A DNA stretch of 9,329 bases from Microbacterium sp. (GCA_031286555.1 JAITUD010000151.1:1-9329); one strand, 5' to 3'; positions 1-5,968 are shown, counted from the stretch's first letter. Notes: generated by a model from the sequence alone, not told the origin. A program made the numbers and translations.

Positions 1-333
1 ATCGAGGGCGGCGACATCTCCGCGGTGCTGGACCTGCTCACCGATGACGCGATCCTCTGGAGCGACGGCGGCGGTCGCGTGCGCGCCGCTCTGAACCCGA
101 TCTTCGGCGCCGACAAGGTTCGGCGCTTCTTCCTCGGCGTGACTGAGAAGGCGATCGCGCACGACCCCGAGCATCCGTTCTCGGTCGCGATGCTCGACGC
201 GAACGGCGAGCCGGCCATCGCGCTCACCCACTCCGGCCGCACCGATGTGCTCGCGCTCGAGTTCGACGCGGCGGGCCGCATCCGCGGCATCCGTCAGGTG
301 TGCAACCCCGACAAGCTGCGCTTCGTGCTCTGA
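1..333 (+). CDS. sigJ: SigJ/ECF41 sigma factor, C-terminal part (5' truncated by window edge)
   Basis: The frame is open from base 1 to the TGA at 331-333, so the true start lies outside the window. The visible 110 residues are not the DNA-binding part but the SnoaL-like extension that group ECF41 sigma factors carry after region 4. The segment SDGGGRVRAALNPIFG matches the conserved DGGGK-type motif of that tail (K replaced by R), and NPDKL close to the C-terminus is the second hallmark. In this group the fused domain takes the place of a separate anti-sigma factor and tunes activity in cis. The GTG at 25 is an internal codon, not a start. The next gene is on the opposite strand only 3 bases away. 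The oxidoreductase at 1226 is a candidate target because an ECF41-like promoter precedes it. Family assignment is strong; which subgroup it belongs to cannot be judged without regions 2 and 4. Confidence 0.88.
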   Translation: MEGGDISAVLDLLTDDAILWSDGGGRVRAALNPIFGADKVRRFFLGVTEKAIAHDPEHPFSVAMLDANGEPAIALTHSGRTDVLALEFDAAGRIRGIRQVCNPDKLRFVL

Positions 334-336
334 CGA

Positions 337-1131
337 CTACCTCGCGGCGAGTGCGAGCGCCGTGGCGACCACGGGCTCGTGCCGCTCGCGCATCGCCTCG
401 TCCCACCAGCCGGCAAGATGCAGGGTCGCGATGCGGAAGACGAGGGCGCGCAGCACGAGCTGCGGCCAGTCCGGGTCGTCGACGGCAGTCTCCAGCAGAT
501 CGATCGGCACCTCGTGCCAGCACACCGCGTCGGCCACGGCGATCGCCGCGGCCCAGCGCACCGGCCGCCAGTACGGCGCCCAGTCGATGATCGTCGGCGG
601 CTCCGGATCGGCGAACAGCACGTTGCCGAGCAGGTCGCCGTGGATGAGCTGCGAAGCGGATCCGACAGGGCGCAGCGCCGCGCCGATCCTGTGCAGCATC
701 GGGTCGTCGACGAGCGGCTCCTCCTGCCAGGCCATCCGATCGGATCGGGACCACGGGTCGTCCGCGGCGTCGATGAAGTCGGGGCGGGGCAGGTGCGCGA
801 TCGCGCGGTGGAACGCGTCGCCCGCGGCGATCACGTCGAGAACCCGGGTCTCGTCTGCCGCGCCGGGCATGCGGGTCCAGGCCTCCCAGCCCTCGACGCT
901 CCACGCGCCGCTCGTCGAGCGGATCGGCCGGGCGGTGCGGAAGCCCGCGTCGTGCGGGAGGTGCGCGAGCCCCTCCGAGTGCCAGTCCCCCTCCACGGGA
1001 TCGCCCATCGGACGCAGTACGACGTCACCCGCGAGCCAGGTCGTCCCCCGCCCGCCGGGCAGAGGCTGCGCCGCTGCGGGGTCCGCGCCGAAGGCGGTGA
1101 AGATGTCGTCGGAAGGGCGGGTCGCGGGCAT
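337..1131 (-). CDS. TIGR02569-like protein with aminoglycoside phosphotransferase/kinase fold
   Basis: A 264-residue protein resembling the actinobacterial TIGR02569 family, which has the APH/choline-kinase fold. The catalytic-loop motif HGDLLGN is at residues 164-170, with D166 and N170 as the expected catalytic and metal-linked residues. IIDW follows at 181-184, where D183 would be the second metal-binding Asp (the DFG-like position), and then YWRP. The N-terminus has a short nucleotide-loop-like PLPGGRGTTW (residues 23-32). Length is usual for the family. The substrate is unknown and no kinase activity can be claimed from sequence; such proteins are not established resistance enzymes. The ATG at 1131 has no usable Shine-Dalgarno, but a TACGCT box ends 6 nt before it, which suggests a leaderless transcript. 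It is divergent from the oxidoreductase at 1226 and ends 3 nt from the sigma factor stop. Confidence 0.82.
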   Translation of the reverse strand: MPATRPSDDIFTAFGADPAAAQPLPGGRGTTWLAGDVVLRPMGDPVEGDWHSEGLAHLPHDAGFRTARPIRSTSGAWSVEGWEAWTRMPGAADETRVLDVIAAGDAFHRAIAHLPRPDFIDAADDPWSRSDRMAWQEEPLVDDPMLHRIGAALRPVGSASQLIHGDLLGNVLFADPEPPTIIDWAPYWRPVRWAAAIAVADAVCWHEVPIDLLETAVDDPDWPQLVLRALVFRIATLHLAGWWDEAMRERHEPVVATALALAAR

Positions 1132-1143
1132 TCACCGAGCGTA
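1131..1143 (-). promoter_or_regulatory. Candidate leaderless promoter: -10 box TACGCT 6 nt before ATG
   Basis: Read on the minus strand, TACGCT (1143-1138) fits the TAnnnT -10 pattern and is followed by CGGTGA and then the ATG at 1131. Initiation about 7 nt after the box would fall on the A of ATG. No purine-rich ribosome-binding site is present at a normal distance. No convincing -35 box is seen. The same spacing recurs before the genes starting at 3003 and 7803. Confidence 0.4.
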
Positions 1144-1154
1144 TCGGCGGCACG

Positions 1155-1181
1155 TGTCACATTCCGAGGCTCCGCGACGAC
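1155..1181 (+). promoter_or_regulatory. Candidate ECF41-type promoter (TGTCACA - N16 - CGAC)
   Basis: TGTCACA at 1155-1161 is identical to the -35 element I recall for ECF41 sigma factors. CGAC at 1178-1181, after a 16-nt spacer, differs by one base from the recalled -10 CGTC. The element points toward the oxidoreductase gene starting at 1226, leaving about 44 nt for a leader with a good ribosome-binding site. A SigJ/ECF41 gene ends at 333. NAD(P)-dependent oxidoreductases and epimerases are among the usual ECF41 neighbours and targets. Function is inferred from motif and context only. Confidence 0.5.
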
Positions 1182-1213
1182 AATCTGGTGAGGCCGCGCA
1201 CGGCGGCGGAATG

Positions 1214-1220
1214 AGGAGGT
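1214..1220 (+). promoter_or_regulatory. Ribosome-binding site AGGAGGT that fixes the oxidoreductase start
   Basis: AGGAGGT lies 5 nt before the ATG at 1226. An in-frame ATG at 1211 overlaps the upstream side of this site and would lack one of its own, so 1226 is preferred. The protein then begins directly with the beta strand of the Rossmann fold (MRIAIAGGTG). Confidence 0.75.
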
Positions 1221-1225
1221 GTGCG

Positions 1226-1975
1226 ATGCGGATCGCGATCGCAGGAGGCACGGGAACCGTCGGGCACCATGTCGTGGCGGCGGCTCGGGACCGGGGCCAT
1301 GAGGTGGTCGTGCTGGCACGCTCCACCGGCGCCGATGTGATCACCGGCACCGGCCTGGACGACGCGCTCGCCGGCGTCGACGTCGTCATCGACACGAGCC
1401 ACACGACGACGCTGTCGGCGTCGAAGGCGCGTGCCTTCTTCGAGACCGCCTCCAGGAACCTGCTCGCTGCCGGGCAGCGCGCCGGGGTCGGCCACCACGT
1501 GGCGCTGTCGATCGTCGGCATCGATGACATCGACGCCTCCTACTACGCGGGAAAGCTCGCCCAGGAGCGCACCGTCGCGGCGGGGGCCGTGCCGTACACG
1601 ATCGCCCGCGCTGCGCAGTTCCACGAGTTCGCCGGGCAGCTGCTCGCCGCGATGGGCGGGCCCGTCGCGCTGATGCCGAAGACGCTGATGCGACCCGTCG
1701 CCGCACGCGAGGTCGGGACGCACCTGGTCGCGGTCGCCGAGGCCTCGCCCGCCGGACGCGCCACCGATCTCGTCGGACCGCGCGACGAGGTGCTCGCCGA
1801 TCTCGCCAGACGGCAGCTCGCACACGACGGCATCCGCCGCCGCGTGCTCGAGGTCCGCCTGCCCGGGAAGTACGGCGCCGGGCTGGCGTCTGGGTCGCTG
1901 CGCGGCTCGGATGCCCGGGTCGAGGGGCGCATCACGTTCGAGGAGTGGCTGCAGGGCGACGACCACCGCAGCTGA
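1226..1975 (+). CDS. NmrA-like/atypical SDR NAD(P)-binding oxidoreductase
   Basis: A 249-residue Rossmann-fold protein. The glycine-rich dinucleotide-binding motif GGTGTVG is at residues 7-13, directly after the first strand, as in atypical (extended-like) SDRs of the NmrA/NAD(P)H-binding group. HVALSIVGI at 91-99 is the core strand, followed by YYAGK at 106-110, which supplies a YxxxK pair (Y106, K110) at the expected place. The C-terminal half (PKTLMRPVAAREVGTHL, near 151-167) is the usual substrate-side region. The substrate is unknown; candidates are quinone- or sugar-like compounds or redox sensing. The start is set by AGGAGGT at 1214-1220. A predicted ECF41 promoter at 1155-1181 and the SigJ fragment ending at 333 suggest control by that sigma factor, although a minus-strand gene lies between them. 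The C-terminus ends in a short hydrophilic tail with no membrane segment. Confidence 0.87.
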   Translation: MRIAIAGGTGTVGHHVVAAARDRGHEVVVLARSTGADVITGTGLDDALAGVDVVIDTSHTTTLSASKARAFFETASRNLLAAGQRAGVGHHVALSIVGIDDIDASYYAGKLAQERTVAAGAVPYTIARAAQFHEFAGQLLAAMGGPVALMPKTLMRPVAAREVGTHLVAVAEASPAGRATDLVGPRDEVLADLARRQLAHDGIRRRVLEVRLPGKYGAGLASGSLRGSDARVEGRITFEEWLQGDDHRS

Positions 1976-2003
1976 TCAGGAATCGAGAACACGTCGACGC
2001 ACG

Positions 2004-2030
2004 GTTCCCGTAGCGTGCTTCCCAGGGAAC
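2004..2030. repeat. Inverted repeat GTTCCC-N15-GGGAAC before the DUF1801-like gene
   Basis: GTTCCC (2004-2009) and GGGAAC (2025-2030) are perfect inverted arms with a 15-nt spacer. The right arm abuts the ribosome-binding site of the gene at 2041. TAGCGT at 2011-2016 in the spacer could serve as a -10 box. Six-base arms can arise by chance, so regulatory meaning is uncertain. Confidence 0.25.
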
Positions 2031-2040
2031 GGAGGACGCC

Positions 2041-2493
2041 ATGGTGGGGAAGACGACGAACGACGGGCTGTCTGCCCAGGAGCGCGCGGCGGTCAAGCAG
2101 CGCGCGCAGGAGCTGAAGCTGCAGGCGAAGCGCGAGAAGGAGGCCGGCAAGGCCGCAGCCGAGAAGGCCGACCAGCTCGCGAAGATCGCCGAGATGCCCG
2201 ACGGCGACCGGCAGACGGCGGAACGGCTGAGTGAGATCGTGGCCGATGCGGCCCCGGCACTCGCTCCGCGGCTCTACTACGGACAGCCGGGCTGGGCGAA
2301 GGACGGCAAGGTCGTGGTGTTCTTCCGCAGCGGCCAGATGGACAAGGACCGGTACTCGACCCTCGGGTTCAGCTCGCGTGCCGCACTCGACGACGAGCAC
2401 GGCCTGTGGCCGACGGCGTTCGCACTGCAGGATCCGACGGAGAAGGCCTGGAACGCAGTGACAGCGCTGATCCGCAGAGCCGCCGAGGCCTGA
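2041..2493 (+). CDS. DUF1801/YdhG-like small protein with basic helical N-terminus
   Basis: A 150-residue soluble protein. Residues 10-50 are rich in Lys, Glu, Ala and Gln and look like one long charged helix. From about residue 55 the sequence fits the DUF1801 (YdhG-like) fold: a helix EIVADAAPALAP (65-76), then RLYYGQPGWAKDGKVVVFF (77-95), the region that in relatives reads as a Tyr/Trp-containing strand pair, and a C-terminal helix. Some DUF1801 proteins have been called iron chaperones (frataxin-like), but nothing here proves metal binding and I do not assign that role. The start is supported by GGAGG at 2031-2035, 5 nt before ATG. It stands alone: the gene before it ends at 1975 on the same strand with 65 nt between, and the next gene is convergent. 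Confidence 0.75.
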   Translation: MVGKTTNDGLSAQERAAVKQRAQELKLQAKREKEAGKAAAEKADQLAKIAEMPDGDRQTAERLSEIVADAAPALAPRLYYGQPGWAKDGKVVVFFRSGQMDKDRYSTLGFSSRAALDDEHGLWPTAFALQDPTEKAWNAVTALIRRAAEA

Positions 2494-2514
2494 TGCCTGA
2501 TGCCCGAGGCCTGA
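2484..2514. repeat. Short direct repeat CGAGGCCTGA across a stop codon
   Basis: CGAGGCCTGA occurs at 2484-2493 and again at 2505-2514, offset by 21 bases. The first copy contains the stop of the DUF1801-like gene, and the second repeats it in the same frame. This looks like a small tandem duplication between two convergent genes. Confidence 0.5.
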
Positions 2515-2517
2515 GGT

Positions 2518-3003
2518 TCAGAACAGCGACCGGGGCAGTACGCCCTCGTGCTCGAGCAGCCAGCGCTTGGTGGCGAGGCCCTCACCCGGCGCTCCGCCGG
2601 AGTAGCCGCCCAGCCCGTCGCCGGCGACGACCCGATGGCAGGGCACGATGAGCGGGCTCGGGTTCGCGCCCATGATCGACCCGATCGCCCGGGCAGGCAC
2701 CTCGGTGCCGCTGCGTGCGGCGAGCTCACCGTAGGTGATGGACTCGCCGTGCCCGACGGTGTCGTGGAGCGTCTCGAGCACCGCCCGGGTCACCGGCGTC
2801 TGCCTGCCCAGATCGATCGGCAGCTCGAAGGTCGTCAGCTCGCCGGCGAAGTAGGCGTCGAACTGCTCGAGCGCTGTGCTGAGCACCGGGTCGCCGCCGA
2901 CTGCGGGGATGCTCGTGGTCCAGGTGACGCGGGTGATCGCGGTGCCGTCACTCTCGACACCGATCACGCCGACGGGGCTCTCGAGCAGGCCGAACGAGGT
3001 CAT
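2518..3003 (-). CDS. ogt: Methylated-DNA--protein-cysteine methyltransferase (Ogt/MGMT type)
   Basis: A 161-residue suicide repair protein that moves the alkyl group from O6-alkylguanine (and to a lesser degree O4-alkylthymine) in DNA onto its own cysteine. The active-site motif PCHR is at residues 121-124, with acceptor C122, inside IVPCHRVVAGDGLGGYSGG (119-137), the usual Ogt signature. N114 in MGANP is the conserved Asn hinge, and the helix with ITYGELAARSGT (89-100) belongs to the DNA-binding winged-helix domain. The N-terminal half is the variable ribonuclease-H-like domain typical of this length. No Ada-type zinc or AraC domain is present. ATG at 3003 has no ribosome-binding site, but TACGCT ends 6 nt upstream, so translation may be leaderless. 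It is monocistronic and converges on the gene ending at 2493. Confidence 0.95.
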   Translation of the reverse strand: MTSFGLLESPVGVIGVESDGTAITRVTWTTSIPAVGGDPVLSTALEQFDAYFAGELTTFELPIDLGRQTPVTRAVLETLHDTVGHGESITYGELAARSGTEVPARAIGSIMGANPSPLIVPCHRVVAGDGLGGYSGGAPGEGLATKRWLLEHEGVLPRSLF

Positions 3004-3015
3004 GCGTCGAGCGTA
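3003..3015 (-). promoter_or_regulatory. Candidate leaderless promoter: TACGCT 6 nt before ogt ATG
   Basis: On the minus strand TACGCT (3015-3010) is followed by CGACGC and the ATG at 3003. This places the predicted transcription start on the first base of the start codon. No Shine-Dalgarno sequence lies upstream, and I could not see a clear -35 box. The box plus its next two bases is identical to that before the gene starting at 1131 (TACGCTCG). Confidence 0.4.
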
Positions 3016-3123
3016 ATCGGGGCGTCCGACACTTCGGCCGGTTCAGTGCGCCGCGATGAGTGGGACTGATTCGGTCCGGGGCCGTTGGGGCTCAGACGCA
3101 CCGATCAGCCTCGGCCCGCGAAC

Positions 3124-3516
3124 CTATCTGCCCGCGATCTCCACCATATCCGCCACGCGCCGGGCCTCGGCGATCGACTCCCGGTGCTCGATCGCCCATG
3201 CGGCCAGCGCAGCCGCAGGCGCGATCAGCGTGCGACCGACCGCCGTGTGCTCGTACTCGACCCGTGGCGGGACCTCGCCGTACGAGCGCCGAGTCACCAG
3301 GCCGTCGCGCGCGAGGCCGCGCAGCGTGGCGGTGAGCATCCGCTGCGAGATGCCGGGGATGCTGTCGCGCAGCGCGGTGAATCGCACCGGGCCGTCGGCG
3401 AGCGCCCCGACGACCAGTAGCGACCACTTGTCGCCGACCCGAACCATGATGTCGCGGATGATCCGCCCCTGCTCCGGATCCGAGCAGAGGGTCGCGTAGT
3501 CGATCGACTGGCTCAT
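3124..3516 (-). CDS. HxlR-family winged-helix transcriptional regulator
   Basis: A 130-residue HxlR-type dimeric winged-helix repressor or activator. VGDKWSLLVVGAL (residues 27-39) is the family opening helix, ISQRMLTATLRGLARDGLVTR (56-76) covers the recognition helix and start of the wing, and PPRVEYEHTAVGRTL (83-97) is the characteristic wing and following helix. C11 is the only cysteine and lies just before the first helix. This is where redox- or electrophile-sensing HxlR proteins (YodB, HypR types) have theirs, so thiol sensing is possible but unproven. AGGGAGG at 3520-3526 precedes the ATG. The gene is divergent from the SDR at 3621, and an 18-bp palindrome 14 nt upstream of its ATG is the likely operator. 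Family call is firm; the inducer is unknown. Confidence 0.93.
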   Translation of the reverse strand: MSQSIDYATLCSDPEQGRIIRDIMVRVGDKWSLLVVGALADGPVRFTALRDSIPGISQRMLTATLRGLARDGLVTRRSYGEVPPRVEYEHTAVGRTLIAPAAALAAWAIEHRESIAEARRVADMVEIAGR

Positions 3517-3529
3517 GGGCCTCCCTGTC

Positions 3530-3547
3530 AGGCACCTCGAGGTGCCT
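3530..3547. promoter_or_regulatory. 18-bp perfect palindrome, likely HxlR operator
   Basis: AGGCACCTCGAGGTGCCT is a perfect palindrome with no loop, located between divergent hxlR-type and SDR genes, 14 nt before the regulator's ATG. A dimeric winged-helix protein would fit such a site. It is followed by TTTT on the plus strand, so an intrinsic terminator hairpin is an alternative. However, no plus-strand gene ends upstream of it, which makes the operator reading better. Confidence 0.55.
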
Positions 3548-3620
3548 TTTGTACGGGCCTTCGAGATGACGCATCCTCAATAGGAACCAACCATAACCAT
3601 TGACTCTCCGAGGAGCATCC

Positions 3621-4289
3621 ATGCCCACCATCGCCATCGTCGGAGCCGGTCCAGGACTCGGCCTCGCTCTCGCCCGGCAGTTCGGCCGCGAGGGTTTCAC
3701 CGCCGCTCTCGTCGCCCGCAACGAATCCCGTCTGGCCGAGCTGGTCGAGACGCTGACCGCCGAAGGCATCGAGACGGCAGCCTTCGTCGCCGACACCGCC
3801 GACATCCCCGCACTGGAGGCCGCGCTCGTTGCGGCTCGTGCCCGCTTCGGCGGCATCGACGTGCTGGAGTTCTCCCCCTACGCGGCGGGTCCCGGTTCGA
3901 TGCTCGACCCGCGCGATGTGACCGTCGATGCACTGCGACCCGTGATCGAGTCGCACCTGTTCGGCGCGGTCGCCGCGATCCAGAACGTGCTGCCGGCGAT
4001 GCGGGCAGAGGGAAGCGGAACGATCCTGCTCACCGCCGGCATCGGATCGATCGAACCGGTCGCGGTCTTCGGCGCCCTGAACACCGCGCAGGCCGCGACG
4101 CGCAACCTCGCGCTGAATCTGAACGGCACCCTGGCCGACAGCGGAGTGCACGTGGCGCATGTCGCGATCGGCGTGTTCGTCGGCGACGAGGCGCCGGAGG
4201 GCCGGCCGCACCGGTCGCCCGCGGAGATCGCCGATCGGCTCTGGCAGCTGCACACCGAGCGGGATCAGCGCGAGCTCGTCATCCGCTGA
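3621..4289 (+). CDS. SDR-fold NAD(P)-binding protein lacking the Tyr/Lys catalytic pair
   Basis: A 222-residue classical-length SDR-like protein. The cofactor loop GAGPGLG is at residues 8-14, VADTAD at 57-62 gives the Asp that usually contacts adenine, and the alpha/beta pattern continues to the end. The usual catalytic YxxxK is not there: aligning the helix GALNTAQAATRNLALNL (151-167) with the common form puts L153 at the Tyr position and Q157 at the Lys position. The NNAG motif is also replaced (VLEFSPYAAG, 81-90). It may bind NAD(P)(H) without classical SDR chemistry, or use another mechanism. GAGGAG at 3610-3614 supports ATG 3621 over an in-frame TTG at 3600. It is divergent from an HxlR regulator that probably controls it. 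Its stop is inside a hairpin shared with the next gene. Confidence 0.85.
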   Translation: MPTIAIVGAGPGLGLALARQFGREGFTAALVARNESRLAELVETLTAEGIETAAFVADTADIPALEAALVAARARFGGIDVLEFSPYAAGPGSMLDPRDVTVDALRPVIESHLFGAVAAIQNVLPAMRAEGSGTILLTAGIGSIEPVAVFGALNTAQAATRNLALNLNGTLADSGVHVAHVAIGVFVGDEAPEGRPHRSPAEIADRLWQLHTERDQRELVIR

Positions 4290-4303
4290 GCGTCCGCGCT
4301 CAG
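4286..4303. terminator. Hairpin over both stop codons of convergent genes
   Basis: CTGAGCG (4286-4292) and CGCTCAG (4297-4303) form a perfect 7-bp stem with the 4-base loop TCCG. The stem contains the TGA of the SDR gene (4287-4289) and the minus-strand stop of the ATPase gene (4300-4302). There is no T-run on either side, so it is not a textbook intrinsic terminator. A bidirectional stop or mRNA 3'-end stabiliser is plausible. Confidence 0.45.
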
Positions 4304-5052
4304 TCGAGCAGGTGTCGCAGGTAGCGGCCTGGTTCCTCGAGATAGGAGCGCCAGTGCCGCACCAGTTCGAGGTCGCCCCACTCGGCCTCGCGCAGCCCCC
4401 ACTCCCCGACCTCGAGAATGCGGGCGCCGGGCAGCGCCGCGAGCACCGGTGAGTGCGTCGCGCAGAGCACCTGGCCGCCGTCGGCGACAATGCGCTGCAG
4501 CACCGAGATGAGGCTCAGCGTCGACCCGAACGACAGCGCGGCCTCCGGCTCGTCGAGGCAGTAGAAACCCGGCCTTGTGAATCGGTCGTCGAGCAGCGCC
4601 AGGAACGACTCACCATGGCTCATCTCATGAAAAGGGATGTCGGGTCCGCTCATCGACGGGTTGTCCTCGAGGTACGTGTAGAACGAGTGCATCGTCTCCG
4701 CCCGCAGGAAGAAACCCCATCGGTCGGCCCCCACCCCGCGCTGGATGCGCAGCCATTCCGACAGCGGCGACTCGGTGGGGCGCGTGCTGTGCCGCGCCTG
4801 CCGCGAACCGCCCTCCGGCGAGAGGCCGTAGGCGATCGCGATTCCCTCGACGATCGTCGACTTGCCGCTGCCGTTCTCGCCGACGAGGAACGTCACTCCC
4901 GGGTCGAGGTCGATCCCGTCCTCCAGCACCTGCGCGACCGCCGGGATGCTGGTCGGCCACTCTCCGCTCGGCGGCGGAGCGTCGTCGTTCGGACGCACCG
5001 CGACCACCGGCTGCTGCCTTCGCCGCCCTCCCGGCTCCCAGTACGAACTCAT
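4300..5052 (-). CDS. Small ABC-type AAA ATPase (COG3910-like)
   Basis: A 250-residue stand-alone ATPase of the RecF/SMC/ABC type. Walker A GENGSGKST is at residues 58-66, the signature-like SHGES at 145-149, Walker B FYCLDEPE at 163-170 with D167 and E168, and the switch histidine in CATHSP (H200). The spacing between Walker A and the signature is short, so there is no coiled-coil insertion as in SMC proteins and no membrane domain. It fits the predicted-ATPase group COG3910, whose role is unknown. I chose ATG 5052 because the strand reads AGGGGAGGGG just before it; an alternative in-frame ATG at 5070 overlaps the sigma factor stop as ATGA but lacks a well-spaced site. It lies 14 nt downstream of the sigma factor gene, so co-transcription is likely. 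The stop is in the hairpin at 4286-4303. Confidence 0.88.
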   Translation of the reverse strand: MSSYWEPGGRRRQQPVVAVRPNDDAPPPSGEWPTSIPAVAQVLEDGIDLDPGVTFLVGENGSGKSTIVEGIAIAYGLSPEGGSRQARHSTRPTESPLSEWLRIQRGVGADRWGFFLRAETMHSFYTYLEDNPSMSGPDIPFHEMSHGESFLALLDDRFTRPGFYCLDEPEAALSFGSTLSLISVLQRIVADGGQVLCATHSPVLAALPGARILEVGEWGLREAEWGDLELVRHWRSYLEEPGRYLRHLLD

Positions 5053-5066
5053 GCGCCCCTCCCCTG

Positions 5067-5942
5067 TCATGCTCCCGCGGTCCGCTCCGGCAGGTCCATC
5101 GTCGCCAGTCGCGCCGGGTCGATGATCGACACGATGTCGATCATGCGACCGTCGGCCACCGTACAGAGCATCAGCGACATCGGCCTGCCGTTCGGACCCC
5201 AGACCAGGATGCCCGGTTCCCCGTTGACGCTCACCCGGCGCGCCTCGAGGCGGTCGGGATCGCCGCGGCGCACGGCCGCGAGCACCTCGTTGGCGCCGAT
5301 CCGCACGGTGTGCCCCCTCGGCGTGTGCCGGTGCCACGTGACATCCGGATCGAGCAGCGCCAGCAGCGCGTCGAAGTCGCCGCCACGCGCCGCCGCCAGG
5401 AACGCGTCCACGACCGCCCGCCGCTGACGCAGCTCGCCGTTCGGGCGCGGGGTGCCCTGGACCTTGCGGCGAGCGCGACTGGCCATCATCTTCGAGGCAT
5501 CCGTCGTCGTGCCGACGATCGTCGCCACCTCGGCGAACGGAACCGCGAACATGTCGTGCAATACGAAAGCCAGGCGCTCTTCAGGGCGCAGGGACTCGAG
5601 CACGACGAGCAGCGCCAGCCCGAGGGAGTCGGCCATCTCCGCGGCATCCTCCGGCAGCTCCACGTCTTCGGTGACGACGGGCTCGACGCGCGACCAGTCG
5701 TCGAGCGTCTCCTCGCCGCGTGAGGTGCGCCGGCGCAGCATGTCGATGTAGATCCTGCCGATCACCCTGGTCAGCCAGCCGCCGAGGTTCTCGATCTCGT
5801 CGCCGTCGTGGCCGGCCAGCCGCAGCCAGGTCTCCTGCACCGCATCCTCGGCATCGACCCGCGAGCCGAGCACCCGAGTGGCCACAGCCAGCAGCCGCCC
5901 GCGGTGCTGCTCGAAGTCCACGGCGAGCTCGTTCTCATCCAT
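5067..5942 (-). CDS. ECF sigma factor with SnoaL-like C-terminal domain (SigJ/ECF41-like, divergent tail)
   Basis: A 291-residue ECF sigma factor. Region 2 covers about residues 10-75 (FEQHRGRLLAVATRVLGSRVDAEDAVQETWLRL, then GWLTRVIGRIYIDMLRRR, which meets the -10 element). Region 4 covers about 110-165 (LRPEERLAFVLHDMFAVPFAEVATIVG, then a recognition helix ending ASRARRKV). Residues about 175-285 form a SnoaL/NTF2-like domain, as in SigJ/ECF41 proteins. Unlike the fragment at 1-333, the DGGGK-type motif is missing (HTPRGHTVRIG occupies the place) and NPDKL has become DPARL. It may therefore be a divergent member or belong to another SnoaL-tailed ECF group. No anti-sigma gene is adjacent. CGGAGG at 5951-5956 supports ATG 5942. 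It probably forms an operon with the ATPase and is divergent from a DoxX-like gene, a possible target. Confidence 0.92.
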   Translation of the reverse strand: MDENELAVDFEQHRGRLLAVATRVLGSRVDAEDAVQETWLRLAGHDGDEIENLGGWLTRVIGRIYIDMLRRRTSRGEETLDDWSRVEPVVTEDVELPEDAAEMADSLGLALLVVLESLRPEERLAFVLHDMFAVPFAEVATIVGTTTDASKMMASRARRKVQGTPRPNGELRQRRAVVDAFLAAARGGDFDALLALLDPDVTWHRHTPRGHTVRIGANEVLAAVRRGDPDRLEARRVSVNGEPGILVWGPNGRPMSLMLCTVADGRMIDIVSIIDPARLATMDLPERTAGA

Positions 5943-5968
5943 CTCGGTTACCTCCGGTCGGTGTCATC

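Noticed and set aside
337..1131. Aminoglycoside resistance gene
   Set aside because: The fold and catalytic loop are shared with APH enzymes, but overall features fit the TIGR02569 housekeeping-like family and no resistance-specific region is visible.
245..1225. Long plus-strand extension upstream of the oxidoreductase start (frame open from 245)
   Set aside because: It runs antisense through the TIGR02569-like gene, has Ser/Arg-rich low-complexity translation typical of a shadow frame, and the AGGAGGT at 1214 fixes the real start at 1226.
2548..3069. 173-codon plus-strand frame opposite ogt
   Set aside because: Antisense shadow of a gene with a clear PCHR active site; no family resemblance and no ribosome-binding site.
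4453..5427. 324-codon plus-strand frame opposite the ATPase and sigma genes
   Set aside because: It crosses two convincing minus-strand genes and its translation is Arg/Ser/Pro-rich without motifs.
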